This document shows, one piece after another, positions 45,584-58,496 of a stretch of DNA of 64,000 nt (position 1 is the stretch's first letter; the number at the start of each line of letters is the position of its first letter). Source of the DNA: Planctomycetaceae bacterium. Its GTDB lineage: Bacteria; Planctomycetota; Planctomycetia; Planctomycetales; Planctomycetaceae. The stretch lies in the NCBI GenBank assembly GCA_021732995.1, contig JAKFWA010000090.1, positions 1-64,000 of the forward strand, in the 5' to 3' direction. Position numbers and translations under genes: made by a program. The notes beneath the pieces were generated by a model. The model searched no databases, was not told where the DNA came from, and was given only the letters and a program-made list of their open reading frames with translations.

Positions 45584-46081
45584 ATGTTTACCATGTTTCA
45601 GATCACACGGCACATCTGGCTGGGTCGGTTCGCCTCAAGGCTACTGCTCGACAACCTGCAGGAAGCGCGGATCACACACATCGTCAACGTCGGTGAATCC
45701 ACGCCTCAACTTCAGCTGTCCGACGGACCGTTTCGTCGCATCGAATGGACACCAATTGAAGATCTGGTACCAATGCAGATCCCGCTGGCGATATCGTCGC
45801 TAACGATCTTGCATGAGTGCATCTGCGACGCGGACAGTAATGACTACGTGCACTGCGTCGCCGGCCAGAACCGCTCACCAACGATACTCTGGCTTTACCT
45901 AACTGCCTGCGGCCTCGAACTCACTGCCGCGAAACGACTGATCGAATCACATTCCTACGATGCCATTCCGGGGCATCCGAAGCTCACCACCACAGCCCTC
46001 GTTGCGGCAGTCATCAGCCACGGTTCGGCCACCTTTCTGCCCTACCCCCGGCCTTTGGCATTCCAGCCGATCCCGTCTTGA
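45584..46081 (+). CDS. Dual-specificity phosphatase-like protein
   Basis: A 165-residue protein with the small-DSP layout. It opens FQITRHIWLGRFASRLLLDN, matching the IxxxLxxG/S start of DSPs, then THIVNVGESTP. The active-site loop is VHCVAGQNRSPTI, which fits CX5R (Cys-Val-Ala-Gly-Gln-Asn-Arg) followed by Ser. A general-acid aspartate may be supplied by IEDLVPMQIP. The ATG at 45584 is chosen; an upstream reading overlaps the membrane-protein gene. Such proteins remove phosphate from Tyr or Ser/Thr, RNA 5' ends or other substrates; the partner here is unknown. It ends about 70 bases from the 5S terminator. Confidence 0.8.
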   Translation: MFTMFQITRHIWLGRFASRLLLDNLQEARITHIVNVGESTPQLQLSDGPFRRIEWTPIEDLVPMQIPLAISSLTILHECICDADSNDYVHCVAGQNRSPTILWLYLTACGLELTAAKRLIESHSYDAIPGHPKLTTTALVAAVISHGSATFLPYPRPLAFQPIPS

Positions 46082-46153
46082 GCATGTCCCACACTCGGAA
46101 AACAAAACACAGAGTTCTGCGACCACCTGAGCCATTGAGCCAAACTCGGCGCA

Positions 46154-46186
46154 TAAAAAAAGCTGATACCATTGCTGGTATCAGCT
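46154..46186 (-). terminator. Rho-independent terminator of the rRNA operon
   Basis: On the minus strand AGCTGATACCA and its exact complement (46161-46171 and 46176-46186) form an 11-bp stem with a four-base loop, followed at once by seven U residues (46161-46155). It begins about 4 bases beyond the end of the 5S gene, so it ends the tRNA-Ile, tRNA-Ala, 23S, 5S transcript. Confidence 0.95.
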
Positions 46187-46190
46187 ATAA

Positions 46191-46301
46191 ATCCGGCAGT
46201 CTCCTACTTTCGCTCTTGTGGGAACTATCATCGGCCCCGAGAACCTTAACCTGCGAGTTCGGAATGGGATCGGGTGTTTCTTCTCAGGCATTGCCACCGG
46301 A
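46191..46301 (-). rRNA. rrf: 5S ribosomal RNA
   Basis: Read on the minus strand, the gene begins TCCGGTGGCAATGCCTGAGA and contains the near-universal CCCGATCCCATTCCGAACTC followed by CGCAGGTTAAGG, and GCGAAAGTAGGAGACTGCCG at the end. The two ends (TCCGG and CCGGA) pair to form helix I. Length about 111 bases; ends are good to a few bases. Confidence 0.95.
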
Positions 46302-46304
46302 AAG

Positions 46305-46324
46305 TCCCCTGATTGCTCAGGGGA
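46305..46324 (-). other. 23S-5S spacer hairpin
   Basis: TCCCCTGA and TCAGGGGA pair perfectly around TTGC just before the 5S gene on the transcribed strand. A stem here may be an RNase processing site of the rRNA precursor; this is inference from position. Confidence 0.45.
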
Positions 46325-46344
46325 GTATAAATATGGCACAGTTC

Positions 46345-49100
<2,756 letters not shown>

Positions 49101-49279
49101 GTTCGTTTCGTGTCTGCAATGTTACTTGCAGATTCACTGTGCCAAATTGTCAAAGATCGAAGAGTTTTGTCGCAGTTGCCTGCGGCGGGCGGATGTTAGT
49201 TGGGTCGCGGTGGCGGTTCAAGTTCTCGACTTGGTTTTCGTCACGATTGCGGAACCAACTTCCCATCAGTCCGTTTATA

Positions 49280-49352
49280 TGGAGACGACCGGCTTCGAAC
49301 CGGCAACCTCAGGCTTGCAAAGCCAGCGCTCTCCCAATTGAGCTACGTCCCC
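49280..49352 (-). tRNA. tRNA-Ala (anticodon TGC)
   Basis: Minus strand, 73 bases: GGGGACGTAGCTCAATTGGG, D arm AGCTC, anticodon loop CTTTGCAAG giving TGC, T arm CGGTTCGAAGCCG, acceptor end CGTCTCC plus A. The acceptor stem has one G-U pair. CCA is not encoded. It lies 12 bases downstream of tRNA-Ile in the operon, about 180 bases before the 23S gene. Confidence 0.97.
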
Positions 49353-49364
49353 GCGAGATGGGAT

Positions 49365-49438
49365 TGGGCGCACGAGGATTCGAACCTCGGACCTCAGCCT
49401 TATCAGGGCTGCGCTCTAACCAACTGAGCTATGCGCCC
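49365..49438 (-). tRNA. tRNA-Ile (anticodon GAT)
   Basis: Minus strand, 74 bases: GGGCGCATAGCTCAGTTGGT, anticodon loop CCTGATAAG giving GAT, T arm GAGGTTCGAATCCTC, acceptor end GTGCGCCC plus A. CCA is not encoded. It is the first gene of the operon; the pair tRNA-Ile, tRNA-Ala is the one normally found between 16S and 23S genes. Confidence 0.97.
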
Positions 49439-49916
49439 GCGGACAAGATTTTTCGCCTATCGAGGCTCGGTTGTAAAGCGTCCTGTAAGGGAAGCCCTTT
49501 CGACCGGCCAACTTTGCGGCAGCACTGCGAGTTTGTCCTCACCCGCAATCGCTTCGGCGGCATTTTGACAACTATATATGCGGCGCAGAGACCAGGACGT
49601 TCGCGGTCGGCCCACCGCACAAAGTAGAAACCAGCGAACTATGTTCGGCCATCGCCACCGGCCCGCTTGAGGAGCTTGGCGAAGCTTTGCCAGACGCGTA
49701 GACCCTCGGGACTTCAGCGGTGATGAGCTTTTCGGCCCCACGGCTGATCCCCGAGTTGTCAGCAACTTCTTGACCCCGCACCTGTGAGGGGTAGACTTCT
49801 GCGTTCGCTGCGAGGTTCGCAGGCGGGCGCAAGGAGTTGAGCCGATGTGGCCGCAACATCATGTGCTCGCATGATTTATGGAAGCTAACCGAGCAGCGAT
49901 CCGGGGAGCCTGATGG
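49439..49916. other. Divergent intergenic region between rRNA operon and dnaG
   Basis: A 478-base region that must hold the rRNA operon promoter (minus) and that of dnaG-rpoD (plus). On the plus strand TTGACA (49565-49570) is followed by ACTATATATGCGG, but no good -10 element lies at the right distance. On the minus strand I see TTTACA near 49478, again without a convincing -10. No 16S sequence is present. Short open frames here have no recognisable pattern. Confidence 0.45.
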
Positions 49917-51791
49917 ATGCCTCTTTCCAGCGATTTCAGGGAGTTAGTCAGATCCCGGTGCGACATCGTGTCGTTGATTGGCGAGTCGGTCACCCTGATC
50001 CCCGAGCGTGGCGGAGCTGAGTACAAATGTTTGTGCCCATTCCACGACGACCACAACCCATCAATGAGGGTTTATCCCGAGCGTCAAAGTTTCCGCTGCT
50101 GGTCCTGCAACGAGGGTGGAGACATCTTCACTTGGACCATGAAGCGGGACAACGTGCCGTTTCCGGAAGCTCTGGAGATCCTGGCTCACCGGGTCCACCT
50201 AGAGGTCCCAAAGCGAAGTGCGAAGGAGGCGCAGGAGGCGTCGTTCAGAGCAGATGTCTTCGACGTCCTGTCGTGGGCAGAGGGAGTTTTTCACGACTAT
50301 CTGATGAAGAGCCCGGATGCTCAGATAGCGCGCGATTACTTGCGAGGACGGGGGTACACAGAGCAGACCCTTCAGCAGTGGCGGCTGGGCTTTTCGCCGG
50401 ACGACTGGACTTGGTTAAGCCGCCAGGCCGGGGCAAAGTTCTCGGATGCCGAACTGGTCGAAGCTCGGTTAAGTAAGGAGAGAGACGGCAAGTCAGGCTG
50501 TTACGACTTTTTCCGAGGACGTGTCCTGTTTCCGATTCGCGACGAACAATCGCGCGTTGTTTCATTTGGAGGACGCCTTGTGCCTGGGGTCGGCAGCCCA
50601 GACGGACAGAAATATCTAAACACCGCAGACTCGCCAGTCTTCCATAAAAGCAAAATCCTGTTTGGCTTGCCGGCCGCTCGACCGACCATCGGCCAAGAGA
50701 AGTCCGTGCTGGTGGTGGAAGGGTACGCAGATTGCGTTGCTTGCCATCAACACGGAGTGAAGAACGTGGTGGCCACCTTGGGCACCGCACTGACAGAATC
50801 CCACTGTGCTCGTTTGAAACTGTTCGCCCCACACGTCGTGTTACTTTACGACTCTGACGAGCCGGGTCAGAACGCCGCCGCCAAGAGCGTTGGCATGTTG
50901 CTCGGACAAAGCGTCGATTTGCGAGTGCTGACATTGCCGTCGGGAAAAGACCCGGACGAGTACCTGAAAACTCACAGCGCGGATTCGCTGCGAGAACTAG
51001 CCAAGCAGGCACCGGAGGCTTGGGAGTTTCGATTGAATTGGGAGATCAGGAAGCATGGCCGTGACTCCATCAATAGTCGTGAGCTGATCCTCACCGAGAT
51101 GCTCAACCTGCTGGCGTCGATCCCCAAATTCGAAGGGTCGCCTCGGGAATCGATCGTGTTAGGACGAATTGCCTCGAAACTAAGGCTCAGCGAGCCGGAA
51201 GTTCGGGCTCAATTGCAACGAGTGAGATCCGAGCAAGCCCCGCAATCTTTTCGACCTATATCTAGAGACAAGCCTGCTGAGCCTCAGCGGGTCATCACCT
51301 TTTACAGAAGGCCACTGTCAAAAGATGACAAGCTGGATGTGGAACTGTTGGAGATCCTGCTTGTCAGACCTGAGTTAGCCGTTCGCACGCGAACACAGAT
51401 TGGTGAGGACGATGTCTTAAATCCGGATCTGCGCGAGTTGCTGCAGATGATTTACGACCTCGTTGATCACGAAGAACTGCCCACGTTCGAACGGATCATG
51501 TTGCAGACGGAGAAGAACGAGCTGAAGTCACTGCTGGTCTGGCTGGAGAACCAGGCTCGTACGAAGGGAATCGAACAGAAACTTCTGGACGCCGTGGATG
51601 GTGTGCCTAAGTTCTATCTACAGAACCTGGATCACCTGAAGTGGCGCCGTGAAAAGTTGTCTCATGAAGCGTACTTGGATCGCGAGGCGCTGAGCCCCGA
51701 GCAAGAGGATCCTCTCGCTCGGCTCAAGAAGGCGTCCACGTTCCATAAGAAGCGGAATACTGACCGGCGGCAAGGCTTCGGCGAAAGCTGA
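49917..51791 (+). CDS. dnaG: DNA primase
   Basis: A 624-residue DnaG, which makes RNA primers for replication. The N-terminal CHC2-type zinc finger is complete ([15 protein letters not shown] then [14 protein letters not shown], residues about 38-68). The catalytic core includes [20 protein letters not shown] and FGGRLV, with the TOPRIM elements [15 protein letters not shown] and [16 protein letters not shown] (DSD rather than the commoner DGD/DND). The C-terminal DnaB-interacting part is divergent. The ATG at 49917 gives the usual start ([20 protein letters not shown]). The rpoD gene follows after 22 bases, the conserved macromolecular synthesis arrangement. Confidence 0.97.
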   Translation: MPLSSDFRELVRSRCDIVSLIGESVTLIPERGGAEYKCLCPFHDDHNPSMRVYPERQSFRCWSCNEGGDIFTWTMKRDNVPFPEALEILAHRVHLEVPKRSAKEAQEASFRADVFDVLSWAEGVFHDYLMKSPDAQIARDYLRGRGYTEQTLQQWRLGFSPDDWTWLSRQAGAKFSDAELVEARLSKERDGKSGCYDFFRGRVLFPIRDEQSRVVSFGGRLVPGVGSPDGQKYLNTADSPVFHKSKILFGLPAARPTIGQEKSVLVVEGYADCVACHQHGVKNVVATLGTALTESHCARLKLFAPHVVLLYDSDEPGQNAAAKSVGMLLGQSVDLRVLTLPSGKDPDEYLKTHSADSLRELAKQAPEAWEFRLNWEIRKHGRDSINSRELILTEMLNLLASIPKFEGSPRESIVLGRIASKLRLSEPEVRAQLQRVRSEQAPQSFRPISRDKPAEPQRVITFYRRPLSKDDKLDVELLEILLVRPELAVRTRTQIGEDDVLNPDLRELLQMIYDLVDHEELPTFERIMLQTEKNELKSLLVWLENQARTKGIEQKLLDAVDGVPKFYLQNLDHLKWRREKLSHEAYLDREALSPEQEDPLARLKKASTFHKKRNTDRRQGFGES

Positions 51792-51813
51792 CCAACCACC
51801 AAAGGAACTGCTC

Positions 51814-53475
<1,662 letters not shown>

Positions 53476-53484
53476 CTGCCAGCG

Positions 53485-54495
53485 ATGAATCAGCAAGTCG
53501 ATCTACCAACACACCAGCAGCCGCGAAATAGAACTTCGCGGCTGCGTGTTTGTCTGAGCGTGTTCTCAAGTACGTTGATACTCGGCTCCGTCGCACTTTG
53601 GGTAATGCAACCAACTGGGTTGATCGCATTGCTATACGTTCCTGTGGGTGGATGGGTAACTGTCGGACTACTCACGGCTGTGATGGGACAGGGACACCGA
53701 TGGCGACAGAGTTTAATCGCGAGCTGGCTGACTCTGTGCATCGTCCTGTCTGAGCCTGTGTGGTCGATACCGCGTGGGTGGTTCCAGGCGCCATTCGAAC
53801 GGCGATTGCGTGTTGTCAGCCTCAACTGCAACGTCGGTAACCAAGCTGCCGCTCGCGAAGTGATCAAGCTGCGCCCGGACCTCGTCCTGTTTCAGGAGAC
53901 AGTCTCCAAACCTGTCGCTCAAGAGGTGGCTCGCGAACTCTGGGCGGATACCGGTGCGGTGGCGGCAACTGCCGAGTGCTCCATCATCGCGGACGGAAAC
54001 TTACGCGTGCTGGCCGCAGATCCGGCAGCGGCATTCGTACTCTGTGAATGGACCACTCGTGCCGGCGAATCATGCCTGGTGGCTTCCGTCAGACTCGCAC
54101 CACCAGCGACTCGACTGGACTTGTGGAATGATGCCGCTCGCCAGGAGCACGCAGACCGGTGCCGGAATCGGGCTCAAGTCATCGAGCATCTGCTGAAGCT
54201 GATTGCCAAGCATCATAAGGCACACCAACTCGTGCTGATCGGCGGCGACTTCAACACGGTGCCCAAAGATCGTACGTTGCTCAATGCCCTGTCCTCGCAA
54301 GCCGAGTTACAGTTCAGAGACAGTTTTTCACTCGGTGGAGTTGGTTGGGGAGACACGGTGTTGAACGACTTCCCATTCCAGCGCTTCGACCAGATCTGGC
54401 TGACTCAGAAAGGCTCAATCCCGGGCGTACGCTGCGCGGCGGTTGGTACGGCGAACTCGGACCATCGCCTGGCTCTATGCGACATCGGCCGCTAG
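53485..54495 (+). CDS. Membrane-anchored endonuclease/exonuclease/phosphatase protein
   Basis: A 336-residue protein. The first 95 residues contain about three membrane segments (VFSSTLILGSVALWVMQ, LIALLYVPVGGWVTVGLLTA, SLIASWLTLCIVLSEPVW). The rest is an EEP-fold catalytic domain with all its motifs: VVSLNCNVGNQ, DLVLFQETVS (metal-binding Glu), VLIGGDFNTVPKDRTLL (catalytic Asp and Asn), RFDQIWLT and TANSDHRLAL (Asp-His pair). Such enzymes cleave phosphodiester or phosphomonoester bonds in nucleic acids, lipids or inositol phosphates. The catalytic domain probably faces the periplasm. Nine bases after rpoD suggest cotranscription. Confidence 0.85.
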   Translation: MNQQVDLPTHQQPRNRTSRLRVCLSVFSSTLILGSVALWVMQPTGLIALLYVPVGGWVTVGLLTAVMGQGHRWRQSLIASWLTLCIVLSEPVWSIPRGWFQAPFERRLRVVSLNCNVGNQAAAREVIKLRPDLVLFQETVSKPVAQEVARELWADTGAVAATAECSIIADGNLRVLAADPAAAFVLCEWTTRAGESCLVASVRLAPPATRLDLWNDAARQEHADRCRNRAQVIEHLLKLIAKHHKAHQLVLIGGDFNTVPKDRTLLNALSSQAELQFRDSFSLGGVGWGDTVLNDFPFQRFDQIWLTQKGSIPGVRCAAVGTANSDHRLALCDIGR

Positions 54496-54590
54496 CGCTG
54501 TGAGTATTTGCTGCGGAAACGTGGGGCACGTGGCCGCAGGCCGGATGAGGGGACCGAGCGTCACGTCACTACGACTCCTCGCATAAACTA

Positions 54591-54629
54591 TTCCCCTCGC
54601 CCCTTCGGGCAGAGCGGTTCGGGGTGAAG
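54591..54629. repeat. Intergenic palindromic repeat, second copy
   Basis: TTCCCCTCGCCCC followed by TTCGGGCAGAGCGG and TTCGGGGTGAAG. It shares the CCCCTCGCCCC start and GGGGTGA end with the complement of the element at 79-126; the middle differs. It lies in a 343-base gap (54496-54838) in which I see no gene; the rest of the gap is A+T-richer towards the next start codon. Confidence 0.55.
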
Positions 54630-54838
54630 AGCGACGCCAGCTTTCAGCAGCGGATGAAACACGAATAAGAATTCGCATGCTATTCCAGCACTTGTTAACT
54701 TCACTCCCAGTAGTTGACAAACCCCTGTTTCGAAACCACTTTTGGCGATTCCATTGAAAGCCGCAACTCGACGCTTGGCCGAGTTTAGCCAGCCTGTTAC
54801 TCAATTCGCTTTTATCTGCGACATTGAAATGTACCTGA

Positions 54839-55339
54839 ATGAACGAGTTGTTTTTCCTAAAGCAATTGAATGATTCGCCAGGCGATACTGCGATTCTTCG
54901 CGAGTATGCTCGCTGGTTGAGTGATCGTGGCGACCCGCGGGGTCAGCACCTCTCCGCCGAACTTGACTTCTACGAGGCCGAGAAACAATTCGCACAAGCA
55001 GAGCAGCATCTTGGCGGCCTTCGCGGTAGTCGCCCACAAGATTTCGAGTGGTTGAACAGCGTACTCCCGATGGTGACGCGGGCTCCCGTTTCGGGAATCT
55101 TCTATTCAACGGCGTCTCCTGACGATCCTCCGTTTGTTCAACTCGGTGACTTTTGCGGTCGCAGTACTGTTGTCGGGATCATAGAAGCACAAAAAGTGTT
55201 CTTTCGTATTCCGGCGGGCCACAGCGGTATCATAACAGAAATATATGTTTGCAATGGCACACCTGTTACGGCGGGTGACAAGCTATTGAATATCATTCGA
55301 CCGCAGAAAGCTGATGTCCTACAAGTGAGGCTCAGATAA
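54839..55339 (+). CDS. TIGR02996 domain fused to AccB-like biotinyl domain
   Basis: A 166-residue protein. Residues 6-42 match the TIGR02996 repeat-companion domain (FLKQLNDSPGDTAILREYAR, WLSDRGDPRGQHLSAEL). Residues 83-155 closely follow the biotin carboxyl carrier domain of acetyl-CoA carboxylase: PVSGIFYSTASPDDPPFVQL, then GIIEAQKVFFRIPAGHSGII, then YVCNGTPVTAGDKLLNI. The biotinylated lysine position is kept (Lys119) but the flanking Met of EAMKM is changed to EAQKV. The protein is cytoplasmic with no signal. No carboxylase genes are nearby. It may be a modified carrier, an unmodified structural relative, or a decoy substrate for biotin ligase. No strong ribosome site precedes the ATG. Confidence 0.8.
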   Translation: MNELFFLKQLNDSPGDTAILREYARWLSDRGDPRGQHLSAELDFYEAEKQFAQAEQHLGGLRGSRPQDFEWLNSVLPMVTRAPVSGIFYSTASPDDPPFVQLGDFCGRSTVVGIIEAQKVFFRIPAGHSGIITEIYVCNGTPVTAGDKLLNIIRPQKADVLQVRLR

Positions 55340-55445
55340 TCAAGCATTGCACGGGAGTTGCAGCCGGTGGGCCTTCTGTTTTTGGACCATTCCACCGGAA
55401 ACCGCATCGAACATGGCAGGTACGGAGTGCATGTGATCCAAGGAC

Positions 55446-55931
55446 TCAGCCGCGGTAAGCGGCCTCAATGGCGGCGACGTCGATCTTTTTCATCTCCATC
55501 ATCGCCTCGAACGCGCGTTTGGCGACTGCGCGATCGGGATCGGTGAAGGCTTTTATCAGCACTATGGGTGTAATCTGCCAGGAGATACCCCATTTGTCTT
55601 TACACCAGCCGCACATACTCTCTTCGCCGCCGTTCCCGACGATCGCGTTCCAGTAACGATCCGTTTCAGCTTGATCGACAGTAGCAACCTGAAACGAAAA
55701 CGCTTCGCTCTGCTTGAACTCCGGCCCGCCATTGAGGCCGATGCAAGGAATGCCCATCACGTTGAACTCGACCGTCAACACGTCCCCTTCCTGACCGGAC
55801 GGAAAATCGCCCGGCGCGCGATGCGCTGCTCCCACGGATGAATTCGGGAAGGTTCTGGCGTAGAACTTCGCTGCTTCCTCAGCGCCACCATCGTACCACA
55901 GGCAAATCGTATTCTTGGCTGGCTCGATCAT
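55446..55931 (-). CDS. VOC-fold PhnB-like protein
   Basis: A 161-residue VOC-superfamily protein of the PhnB/3-demethylubiquinone-methyltransferase-like type. It opens AKNTICLWYDGGAEEAAKFY with ARTFPNSSVG, then GDVLTVEFNVMGIPCIGLNG and CGWCKDKWGISWQITP, and ends in a helix with AFEAMMEMKKIDVAAIEAAY. These are the standard blocks of this group, which is widely misannotated as methyltransferase and whose members have no firm function. Its start is 33 bases from the divergent FGE-ankyrin gene. Confidence 0.9.
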   Translation of the reverse strand: MIEPAKNTICLWYDGGAEEAAKFYARTFPNSSVGAAHRAPGDFPSGQEGDVLTVEFNVMGIPCIGLNGGPEFKQSEAFSFQVATVDQAETDRYWNAIVGNGGEESMCGWCKDKWGISWQITPIVLIKAFTDPDRAVAKRAFEAMMEMKKIDVAAIEAAYRG

Positions 55932-55964
55932 GTTGTTTCTCCGTCGAGGTCATTGGTCTCAAGC

Positions 55965-57077
55965 ATGATGTTGAAGTCTTCAGCTTCGGAATTCCAGAAC
56001 TCCGCAGGCATCGTGCTGATCAGAGTGCCCGCCGGTTCCTTCACGATGGGCAGCCCGGATTCGGAAGATGGCCATCGCGTCTGGGAACGGCAGCGCGAAG
56101 TCACCTTTGCGAATGACTTCTGGTTAGGTAGATCGCCTGTCACACAAAATCAGTATCAAGCGGTAACAGGCACCAATCCGACGGACCATGAGCAGCTTGC
56201 GGACGCCCCGATTGACTCAGTGAGCTGGGAAAAGGCAACTCAGTATTGCCACAAGCTCACCGAACTAGACCGCGAAGCCGGAGTGCTCCCTGAGGGCTGG
56301 GCGTATCGGCTGCCGACGGAAGCGGAATGGGAATACGCCTGCCGGGCAGGAAGCTCGGAGCCGCGGCATGGTCCACCGCAGGATACTGCGTGGTATCATG
56401 ATAATGCGGACGAACGACCACACTCCGTTGGTCAGAAGACGCCCAACGCGTGGGGCTTTCAGGACATGCTCGGCAATGTCTGGGAATGGTGTCAGGACTG
56501 GTTCTATGTGGGTTGTCGGTCCGTTCGCGGGGGGAGCTATTTCAACAGTGCTCGCTTTTGCCGTTCAGCTCAGCGCTGGGGCTATGGGTCGTTTCCAGGA
56601 CGCTACCTCGGTTTTCGGGTGCTCGCTGCCAGGACGGGCTCATTCGACCTGACTCCTCCGATCGATGGCTTTCCGGCCCAAGAACGCATCTTCGACGCTA
56701 TCGAGGCGAACGATTTCGACCTGGCATTACGAATGATCACCGCCGATCCCGCTGCGGTCGAGTCCGTAGATGGCATCCCGCCGCCGCTGCACGATTGCAT
56801 CTACCATGATAATCCAGAATGGCTGGAGTGGCTGTTGGATCACGGAGCCAACATCGAACGCCGCGAACAGGACTACGGTTCGACGCCGCTCAAGGCCGCT
56901 GTAATCCATCGTCACAAGGGGATTATCAGAACTCTGATTGAGCGAGGCGCGGATACCACGCGCGCCATGAACGTTGCTCAACGCGGATTGGCCGGTGCCT
57001 TCGAAGATGATCCGCGCCTTGACCGCGCAGGATATCAAGAAATCATCGAATTACTTCGAGAGCTTGGAGTCAGATAG
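55965..57077 (+). CDS. FGE-sulfatase-like domain fused to ankyrin repeats
   Basis: A 370-residue protein. Residues about 14-225 are a formylglycine-generating-enzyme-like (SUMF1) domain: RVPAGSFTMGSPDSEDG, GRSPVTQNQYQAVTG, YRLPTEAEWEYACRAGSS, FQDMLGNVWEWCQDW and VRGGSYFNSARFCRSAQRWG. True FGEs carry two cysteines spaced by four residues in this last block; only one is present, so formylglycine formation is unlikely. Residues about 235-370 contain ankyrin repeats (ERIFDAIEANDFDLALRMI, WLEWLLDHGANIERREQDYG, STPLKAAVIHRHKGIIRTLI, ERGADTT). There is no signal peptide. The start is uncertain: ATG at 55965 or 55968, or TTG at 55953 close to GAGG. Confidence 0.85.
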   Translation: MMLKSSASEFQNSAGIVLIRVPAGSFTMGSPDSEDGHRVWERQREVTFANDFWLGRSPVTQNQYQAVTGTNPTDHEQLADAPIDSVSWEKATQYCHKLTELDREAGVLPEGWAYRLPTEAEWEYACRAGSSEPRHGPPQDTAWYHDNADERPHSVGQKTPNAWGFQDMLGNVWEWCQDWFYVGCRSVRGGSYFNSARFCRSAQRWGYGSFPGRYLGFRVLAARTGSFDLTPPIDGFPAQERIFDAIEANDFDLALRMITADPAAVESVDGIPPPLHDCIYHDNPEWLEWLLDHGANIERREQDYGSTPLKAAVIHRHKGIIRTLIERGADTTRAMNVAQRGLAGAFEDDPRLDRAGYQEIIELLRELGVR

Positions 57078-57168
57078 GGCCAACCTCATCCTCCTCCGCT
57101 TGAACGAACGTATGAGCAACCACGTTAATGGTTGGCTTGCCCGGAGTCGCGTGGATATAACAGTCGGC

Positions 57169-57840
57169 ATGAACACCAATGAAATCCTCACACAACTGAA
57201 ATCTCTCGGCGACGATGCTCGGCGCAAGCACAACATTAAGGCGGGCGCGCCGGACAATCAGTTCGGCGTGAAACTCGGCGACATTCGCACGCTGGCCAAG
57301 AAGATCAAGACTGATCACGAACTGGCGCTCAAGCTGTGGGAAACCGGCAACGTCGAAGCGCAGCTCCTCGCCACGCTCATCATCAAGCCGAAGTCGCTCT
57401 CCGCCGACGAAGTCGACAAGCTGACTCGCTCGACGACGTGTGCTCAGGTAGCAGACTGGCTGAATTCGTATGTCGTCGCGGAGCATGCCGAGAAGGAAAC
57501 TCTGCGTCAGAAGTGGATGAAGCCGAAGGAAAAGGATCGCTGGGCTGCCCGCGCTGGCTGGCACTTCACTGCCAGCCGTATCAATAAAGGTGCCACCGAT
57601 CTCGACCTGCCCGCGCTGCTGGACCGCATCGAGAAGGAGATGCCCAAAGCGGCGCCAGAAATCCAATGGACCATGAATAACACACTGGCCGCGATCGGCA
57701 TCCACGACGTCAAGCTCCGCAAACGCGCCGTCGCCATCGGCGAAAAGATCGGCCTCTACCGCGACTGGCCGGTCTCAAAAGGCTGCATCATCCCTTTCGT
57801 GCCCATCTGGGTGGACGCGATGGTACAACGCCAGGCGTGA
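57169..57840 (+). CDS. AlkD-like DNA alkylation repair protein
   Basis: A 223-residue all-helical HEAT-like protein of the DNA alkylation repair (AlkD/COG4912) family. FGVKLGDIRTLAKKIKTDHE followed by LALKLWETGNVEAQLLATLI is the characteristic N-terminal block; CAQVADWLNSYVV and RWAARAGWHFTASRI follow, then AAPEIQWTMNNTLAAIGIH and GCIIPFVPIWVDAM at the end. Some members are glycosylases that excise bulky or cationic alkyl adducts; others have no known activity, and I cannot place the catalytic Asp/Trp with certainty. The ATG at 57169 is used because the upstream in-frame part overlaps the previous gene. Confidence 0.8.
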   Translation: MNTNEILTQLKSLGDDARRKHNIKAGAPDNQFGVKLGDIRTLAKKIKTDHELALKLWETGNVEAQLLATLIIKPKSLSADEVDKLTRSTTCAQVADWLNSYVVAEHAEKETLRQKWMKPKEKDRWAARAGWHFTASRINKGATDLDLPALLDRIEKEMPKAAPEIQWTMNNTLAAIGIHDVKLRKRAVAIGEKIGLYRDWPVSKGCIIPFVPIWVDAMVQRQA

Positions 57841-57987
57841 GCAGAACGGCAGGTTCTTGCCTCAGCCTGACGTGTGCGAGCCCGATTTGGAATAAAAGAG
57901 CAGAACCAACTGTTCGTGGATGCCGATGGCACGCCCCGATTGAGTTGAGCATCAGCACCGGGCCATCCAGCCGATGGAGTTGAAAGA

Positions 57988-58395
57988 ATGGCACGTTCGA
58001 ACATAGCCACGCTGGAGGCCGCCAACGCCGCACTTATCGTTGACGGAAACCTCGACGCGGTTGGTGACTACTTTACCACCGACTACGTGGCGCACGTCAC
58101 CGGACGGGACATTTCCGGCGGACACGACGTGGTGAAGAGAATCATCCGCGAGTATCGGCGAGCGTTCTCCGAGATCGAGATTGACATCGAAATCCTCGTC
58201 AAAGCAAAGAACCGGATTGCGTGGCAGCGAACTCTGACGGCTTTACACACGGGTGCGTTCAAGGGGTTTCCAGCGACAAGACGGCCGATTGTCTGGCGAG
58301 ATATGGTTGCTACCGAATTTCGTGATGGCCTGATCGCCGAGGACTGGGTCATCACGGACCTCGCCGAGAAACTGCTGCTGGCACGCAAACAGTGA
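57988..58395 (+). CDS. SnoaL-like NTF2-fold protein
   Basis: A 135-residue single-domain protein of the SnoaL-like ester cyclase group. Typical blocks are ANAALIVDGNLDAVGDYFTT, DYVAHVTGRDISGGHDVVKR and IIREYRRAFSEIEIDIEIL, then KNRIAWQRTLTALHTGAFKG with PATRRPIVWRDMVATEFRDG and LIAEDWVITDLAEKLL. GGAG lies about 8 bases before the ATG at 57988. Members range from polyketide cyclases to proteins of no known activity; nothing nearby suggests a polyketide. Cytoplasmic. Confidence 0.85.
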   Translation: MARSNIATLEAANAALIVDGNLDAVGDYFTTDYVAHVTGRDISGGHDVVKRIIREYRRAFSEIEIDIEILVKAKNRIAWQRTLTALHTGAFKGFPATRRPIVWRDMVATEFRDGLIAEDWVITDLAEKLLLARKQ

Positions 58396-58496
58396 CAGGG
58401 TAATCTGCGGACATAACAACTGAGCATTGGACCTACGGCACAAAATGCTCGCAAGCCAGATACCGCTTAACACGGGCGACGAACGGAGACACCGCG

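Noticed and set aside
49439-49916. A 16S rRNA gene upstream of the tRNA pair
   Set aside because: No universal 16S block such as the anti-Shine-Dalgarno end or the 530 loop is present, and the space is too short.
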